Below are positions 16,431-20,133 of a DNA stretch of 20,133 nucleotides, piece after piece. Location of the stretch: NCBI GenBank assembly GCA_031258625.1, contig JAIRMO010000176.1, positions 1-20,133 of the forward strand. Reading direction: 5' to 3'. This DNA comes from Spirochaetaceae bacterium. GTDB taxonomy: Bacteria > Spirochaetota > Spirochaetia > Treponematales > Breznakiellaceae. Below the pieces are notes generated by a model. The model did not search any database and had not been told where the DNA came from. It saw only the letters and a list, made by a program, of their open reading frames with translations. The translations under genes were made by a program, and so were the position numbers. The first letter of the stretch is position 1. Each line of letters opens with the position of its first letter.

Positions 16431-18167
16431 TTACTTTTTTTGGAGAGACTCCTGTTTTTTTCTTTTCCGAAAGGCTTCCAGGCACTCCCGCCTTAAGATC
16501 ACTACTGAAAGCCCCCGATACTCAATTTCCGCCTTGAGCCGGATGGCGTTTTCTTCCAGGAATTGTCTTTTCGCCTCCAGTTCCAGGAAATGTTCCGGTT
16601 TAACCCCAAGGCCCAGGATCAGGGGCGGAAGACGGTTCGAGGGGATCATGGTTTCCTGGCAGCCGGTCATGGCCACGATGGAATTATCGAGGATTATTAC
16701 GGTTATGGGAATATCCGCGGCTGCCGCATCGATAAGGCCGGTTATTCCCGAATGGAGAAAGGTAGAGTCCCCAATGACGGCAATGGCGTGGGTTATTCCC
16801 GCTTCGGCGGCTCCCTTGGCCATGCCTATGGAGGCCCCCATACAGACGATACTTTCAATGGCCGAATAGGGGGGGGTGGCTCCCAGGGAATAACAGCCGA
16901 TGTCGGAGGTGACAGCCACCGACGGAAGCCCCGCCACCGCTTTTTTGAGGGTTTCGTAACTGTCCCCATGGGGGCAGCCGGCGCAGAGCTGAGGCGGCCG
17001 TCCGGGAAGCCGCGTTAAATCGAGGGCCTTAGGAACTTCGCTCTGCGCTTGGCAGAGCTGAGGCGGCCGTCCGGGGAGCCGCGTTAAATCGAGGGCCCCG
17101 GAGACGAGTACATTGGGCCGGGGAGCCAATCCCAGGACCTGCCGTACCTTGTCGGGGTCCAGTTCCCCGGTACGGGGTACCGTACCGTCGAACCGCCCCG
17201 AAACCGCCATGGTCATGGGCAAGATCCCCCGGAGCTTCTCCTCAATAAAGGGCTGACCTTCTTCGATCACCAGGATCCGTTCCGCCCCTTGACAGAGTGT
17301 ACGGATCGATTCGACCGGAAGGGGATAGGCCCCGATGTGGAGCCGGGCGGGAACCCTTCCCCCCCGGAATTCCACAAAATCCTCCAGGTTTTCCTCGTAG
17401 TAATTACCCCCAAGGCCGGAAGTGATCACCGCGAGGCTTTTATCTTCCCCTTCGCGTTTATTGGCGCCATAGGCCGTTGACCAAGCCAGGATGTCCTTTT
17501 GTTTTTCGATGAGGGAGAGGTAATTCCGCCGGGCATAGGCGGGAAGAAGCATCCATTGGGTCTTGTCTTCGGCCTTTGAAACGAGATTTTGCTCCAGACC
17601 GGGGGCAAGGGTTACCGGCCCCCGGGCATGGGAGAGTCTTGTGGTCAGGCGCAGTACCACCGGAAGCCGGAATTTTTCGGAAACTTCAAAGGCTTCCCGG
17701 GTCATATCGTAGGCTTCCTGCTGGTTCCGGGGTTCCAGGCAGGGGGTCATGGCAAAGGAAACATAAAAACGGGTATCCTGCTCGTTTTGGGAGCTGTGCA
17801 TCCCCGGATCATCCGCGACGGCGATCACCAGGCCCCCCTTGATCCCCAGGAGGGTGCCGTTTATAAAGGGATCCGACGCCACGTTGAGCCCCACATGCTT
17901 CATGGTGATGATGGATCGGCGGCCCGCAAAGGACACCCCCAGCCCCGCTTCCAGGGCGGTTTTTTCATTGGTACACCACCGGGCCACCGGCCCCCCGACC
18001 CCGTTTCGGCGGGTCTTATGGTATTCCTCGATGAGGTACTCCAGGATCTCCGTGGACGGGGTACCGGGATACCCGTAGGACGCGCTTACACCCCCGTGGA
18101 GCGCCCCCAGGGCAACCGCCTCATCCCCCAGGAGCAGGGTTTGTCTTGTGGAATTTAAATCACTCAT
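16431..18167 (-). CDS. IorA-type 2-oxoacid (indolepyruvate):ferredoxin oxidoreductase alpha subunit, lacking the ferredoxin domain
   Basis: A 578-residue TPP enzyme of the type that oxidatively decarboxylates aryl pyruvates to acyl-CoA. The N-terminal half has LLLGDEAVALGALHGGVSASYGYPGTPSTEI and TNEKTALEAGLG; the middle has the FYVSFAMTPCLEP segment; then PPQLCAGCPHGDSYETL; and the TPP/Mg motif GDSTFLHSGITGLIDAAAADIP...VIILDNS with MTGCQ. The protein stops soon after VVILRRECLEAF, without the two-cluster ferredoxin tail normally found in IorA, and no beta subunit gene is adjacent. A 23-residue-period duplication precedes the CAGC motif. ATG 18167 is preferred over a start 12 bases upstream because GGAG is 8 bases before it. 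The symporter gene ends 24 bases upstream, so they form an operon. Confidence 0.85.
   Translation of the reverse strand: MSDLNSTRQTLLLGDEAVALGALHGGVSASYGYPGTPSTEILEYLIEEYHKTRRNGVGGPVARWCTNEKTALEAGLGVSFAGRRSIITMKHVGLNVASDPFINGTLLGIKGGLVIAVADDPGMHSSQNEQDTRFYVSFAMTPCLEPRNQQEAYDMTREAFEVSEKFRLPVVLRLTTRLSHARGPVTLAPGLEQNLVSKAEDKTQWMLLPAYARRNYLSLIEKQKDILAWSTAYGANKREGEDKSLAVITSGLGGNYYEENLEDFVEFRGGRVPARLHIGAYPLPVESIRTLCQGAERILVIEEGQPFIEEKLRGILPMTMAVSGRFDGTVPRTGELDPDKVRQVLGLAPRPNVLVSGALDLTRLPGRPPQLCQAQSEVPKALDLTRLPGRPPQLCAGCPHGDSYETLKKAVAGLPSVAVTSDIGCYSLGATPPYSAIESIVCMGASIGMAKGAAEAGITHAIAVIGDSTFLHSGITGLIDAAAADIPITVIILDNSIVAMTGCQETMIPSNRLPPLILGLGVKPEHFLELEAKRQFLEENAIRLKAEIEYRGLSVVILRRECLEAFRKRKKQESLQKK
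16983..17097 (-). repeat. In-frame 46-bp duplication, 69-bp period, inside the iorA-like gene
   Basis: The 46-base segments 16983-17028 and 17052-17097 differ at one base. They encode ALDLTRLPGRPPQLC twice, with 8 residues (QAQSEVPK) between. The period of 69 is a multiple of three, so the frame is kept; the second copy in protein order joins directly to the conserved AGCPHG. Confidence 0.92.
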
Positions 18168-18191
18168 GAAACACTCCAAATGCCCCGGTCT

Positions 18192-19670
18192 TTAAATTCC
18201 CTCAAAGGCCCTATCCAAAAGCCGCTGCTCCGGAGGGGCGGTGAAACGGGAAACCAGGGGAACCACCATAAAGGGAACCACGATGGCAAAGGAGGCGGCC
18301 AGGGGAGATCGGGCGGCCCCCAAAACAAAAAAGAGGGCTATTTCGGTAACCAGCCCGGTAATCAATCCCGCATAGGCCCCGGCCTTGGTAACCCTTTTGT
18401 GGTAAAGCCCCAGGATGTAGGGGGCGGCAAAAGAACCGGAAACAACCCCCCAGCTTAAGGACATAAGGGTAACGATAAATCCGATCTGGAACCGGGATAT
18501 AAAATAGGACACGATAATAAACAGGGCCGAAAGGAGGCGCATCATCGCCACGGACCGGTCCTTGCCGGTTTTGGCATCCACCCGGGAAGGGTAGAGGTCT
18601 ATGGCCACCGAGGACGAGGAGACCAGCACCAGGGAGGACAGGGTGGACATAGAGGCGGAAAGGACCAGGAGGAGGATCAGGGCCAAGAGGAGCTGGAGGT
18701 TCCCGATGAACCGGTTGGTCAACAGGGTGGGAACAACAGAGTCGTAGAGGATGGCCCCGGCCTCGTTTTTTGGCACCGTTTCGAGGGTAAAAAACACATG
18801 GGCGTAAGCGCCGGTCAAGTAGGCGGCGATCCCGATCATCAGGGCGAAGACCGTGGTAACCACCGCGGCCCGGGGGATCACCGCCTCATTTTTAATGGCG
18901 TAGAATTTCTGGGTCATCTGGGGGAGCCCCCAGGTACCGAAACTGGTCATAAACACCAGGGAAATGACGGTAAGTACCGAGGGCTGTCGCGCCGGGGGAA
19001 CGTGGATTTGGTAGTTTTCCGCCACCTTCCCGATCATCTCCCCAAGACCCCCGCCCTGGCCGGAGAGGACGAAGATCATGGCGGCGGCGCCGAAAAACAT
19101 GATGATCCCCTGGATGAAATCGGTAACGGCAATGGCGAAGTAGCCCCCCAGGATGAGGTATACCCCGGTAAAGGCGATCATGATGAGGAGGGCGAGGTCG
19201 TAGGGAATATGGAAAACCGCCTCAAAAAGGTGGCCCAGGCCCTTAAAAACCGAAGCGGAGTAGGGGAGGAGGAAAAAGAAGATCACCGAAGCCGCCACGG
19301 GCTTTAAATGCTTTGCCCCGTACCGCTCCTGGAGGAATTCCGGCATGGTCATGGCATCCAGGTTCTGGGTCATCCGCCGGGTCCGCCGGGCCAGAACCAC
19401 CCAGGCAGCGCAGGCGCCGATAAGGGCGTTTCCCAGAGCGATCCACAGGGCATTGAGCCCAAACTGCCAGCCCTGGGCTCCGGCAAAGCCTATAAAAATC
19501 ACCGCGGAAAAATAAGAAGTTCCGTAGGCTACCGCGGAAACCCAGGGGCCCATGGTCCTGCCCCCCAGGAAAAAATCCCCCAGGGTTTTCGTTTTCCGCA
19601 TCCCCCAAATACCGATTCCCGTCATAAGGACTAAAAAGGCCACCAAGAAAATAATACCTATACGAATCAC
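18192..19670 (-). CDS. Sodium:solute symporter family transporter
   Basis: A 492-residue inner-membrane protein with about 13 hydrophobic segments, the size of PutP/PanF-type sodium symporters. Seen: the first helix followed by TLGDFFLGGRTMGPWVSAVAYGTSYFSAVIFIGFAGAQGW, with the family's early GGR and S-rich helix; TMPEFLQERYGAK; GGYFAIAVTDFIQGIIM; and the sodium-site helix SASMSTLSSLVLVSSSSVAIDLYP. The start is GTG 19670, chosen over an ATG 30 codons upstream because a strong AAGGAAGGA site precedes it and the upstream residues are Gly/Arg-rich and unlike the family. It is the first gene of an operon with the IorA-like gene; the substrate may be an organic or amino acid feeding that enzyme (inference). 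Confidence 0.88.
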   Translation of the reverse strand: MIRIGIIFLVAFLVLMTGIGIWGMRKTKTLGDFFLGGRTMGPWVSAVAYGTSYFSAVIFIGFAGAQGWQFGLNALWIALGNALIGACAAWVVLARRTRRMTQNLDAMTMPEFLQERYGAKHLKPVAASVIFFFLLPYSASVFKGLGHLFEAVFHIPYDLALLIMIAFTGVYLILGGYFAIAVTDFIQGIIMFFGAAAMIFVLSGQGGGLGEMIGKVAENYQIHVPPARQPSVLTVISLVFMTSFGTWGLPQMTQKFYAIKNEAVIPRAAVVTTVFALMIGIAAYLTGAYAHVFFTLETVPKNEAGAILYDSVVPTLLTNRFIGNLQLLLALILLLVLSASMSTLSSLVLVSSSSVAIDLYPSRVDAKTGKDRSVAMMRLLSALFIIVSYFISRFQIGFIVTLMSLSWGVVSGSFAAPYILGLYHKRVTKAGAYAGLITGLVTEIALFFVLGAARSPLAASFAIVVPFMVVPLVSRFTAPPEQRLLDRAFEGI

Positions 19671-19714
19671 CGGTTCCTTCCTTACTATTGCAGGATGTTT
19701 TATCCTATCAGATT

Positions 19715-19730
19715 TGGAGAATTTATACCA
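19715..19730 (-). promoter_or_regulatory. Possible extended -10 promoter of the symporter operon
   Basis: On the minus strand TGGTATAAA (TG one base before TATAAA at 19722-19727), with no recognisable -35. Transcription would start around 19715, about 45 bases before the GTG. A small AGGAT-GTTTT-ATCCT hairpin (19692-19706) lies in the leader. Confidence 0.4.
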
Positions 19731-19760
19731 GAGAGCGCCGCCGCCCCGGCGTCCCCCCAC

Positions 19761-20040
19761 CAGTGGGTTTCAGGCCCCCGGAGCGGGCGGGTAGGAAGAG
19801 AGGGCCGCTCCCTCCTTCGCCCGCCCCTGGTAGGCGAAGGGGGGAGCCGCGCGTTCTAAGAGGTCCGTCTAGCGGGGACAGGAAACCCCTATGGGGGCCC
19901 GCCAGCGGGTTTCAGGCCCCCGGAGCGGGGCGGTAGAGGGAATCCCGCTCCCTCCTTCGTCCGCCCTTGGTAGGCGAAGGGGAGAGCCGCGCGTTCTAAG
20001 GGGTCCGCCTAGCGGGGGCATAAAACCCGCTGGCGGGCGT
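19761..20040. repeat. Two tandem copies of a GC-rich ~140-bp repeat
   Basis: Copies start at 19761 and 19903 (period 142). Both carry GGGTTTCAGGCCCCCGGAGC, CTCCCTCCTTCG, GGTAGGCGAAGGGG, AGCCGCGCGTTCTAAG and a GTCCGYCTAGCGGGG segment. The second copy is flanked by perfect 15-bp inverted ends, CCCGCCAGCGGGTTT (19898-19912) and its inverse (20023-20037). The period is not a multiple of three and base composition is far more GC-rich than in the genes, so this is a non-coding repeat. It fills the space between the symporter and the next gene; 19671-19760 holds only the symporter leader. Confidence 0.85.
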
Positions 20041-20133
20041 TAGGGTACGAGGGCGCTTGCCATGGCCCAGGGGCCCTGGAGGCCGGCGTGGGTTTGCCAG
20101 CGGGCGCGGTAGTAGGCGGTCTTGCCCGCGTGC
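20040..20133 (-). CDS. C-terminal end of an unknown protein (30 codons)
   Basis: The frame enters from the right edge and ends at TAA 20040-20042. The residues GKTAYYRARW, then GLQGPWAMASALVP, match from memory the end of proteins seen in treponemes and other anaerobes, where an aromatic AYY.RW..GPW..........P pattern closes a small beta domain. The protein itself is outside the window, so no function is given. The GC-rich repeat block starts right after its stop. Confidence 0.5.
   Translation of the reverse strand, partial: HAGKTAYYRARWQTHAGLQGPWAMASALVP

Noticed and set aside
19688..19936. 82-codon plus-strand frame through the GC-rich repeat
   Set aside because: The repeat period of 142 breaks the frame between copies, and the Pro/Arg/Gly-rich translation reflects base composition.
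19761..20040. CRISPR array
   Set aside because: Only two units, each about 140 bp and contiguous, without short repeats separated by unique spacers and without cas genes.

Overview
The window reads as chromosome of a Treponema-like spirochaete, quite possibly one of the free-living or termite-gut treponemes. The organism call is an inference from family recognition: a relaxed lipoprotein signal, a FIST/histidine-kinase pair, an SHLGDP-type phosphoglycerate kinase, nitrogenase-cofactor-type genes, and a C-terminal fragment of a kind I associate from memory with termite treponemes. No rRNA, tRNA, CRISPR array, transposase or phage gene is visible. Most genes are on the minus strand, and GC content is moderate except for a very GC-rich repeat block at the right end.

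Layout, left to right. 1-2632: the start of a lipoprotein gene and, just upstream of it in the same operon, a TonB-dependent outer-membrane receptor with a possible 5-codon leader. 2633-3100: non-coding, rich in inverted repeats. 3101-4251: a small two-helix membrane protein and a divergent HAD-IIB phosphatase. 4286-7202: a FIST sensor followed by a soluble PAS/hybrid histidine kinase. 7334-10583: glycolytic cluster gap-pgk-tpiA, with a palindromic MITE-like element between gap and pgk. 10649-11833: a conserved-looking hypothetical gene and rsmD. 11834-12181: an intergenic region with three hairpins followed by a strong promoter.

12092-14547 is the most interesting part. A radical-SAM protein of the NifB type (plus strand) converges on a separate NifX/NifB-C-terminal-type domain protein and cysK (minus strand). 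The two outward promoters are near-consensus sigma-70 promoters. Both carry the same dyad (ATTCCTA, 9 bases, TAGK) at the transcription start, which suggests one regulator controls cysteine synthesis and this cofactor-type gene. The NifB-like protein keeps nearly all family cysteines but lacks one expected cluster ligand. No nitrogenase structural gene is in the window. I propose this as a candidate sulfur-linked metallocluster module.

14571-19670: a sodium/solute symporter, an IorA-type 2-oxoacid:ferredoxin oxidoreductase alpha subunit that lacks the usual ferredoxin tail and has no adjacent IorB, and a long-chain acyl-CoA ligase. They are read in that order on the minus strand, and a hairpin terminator follows the ligase. 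The IorA gene has an in-frame 69-bp-period duplication. 19761-20040 holds two tandem copies of a GC-rich ~140-bp repeat. 20040-20133 is the last 30 codons of another minus-strand gene.

Several intergenic hairpins share a TGAAGTTTT loop/stem core or a CTGTTCYAAAA arm, pointing to a dispersed small hairpin family in this genome.
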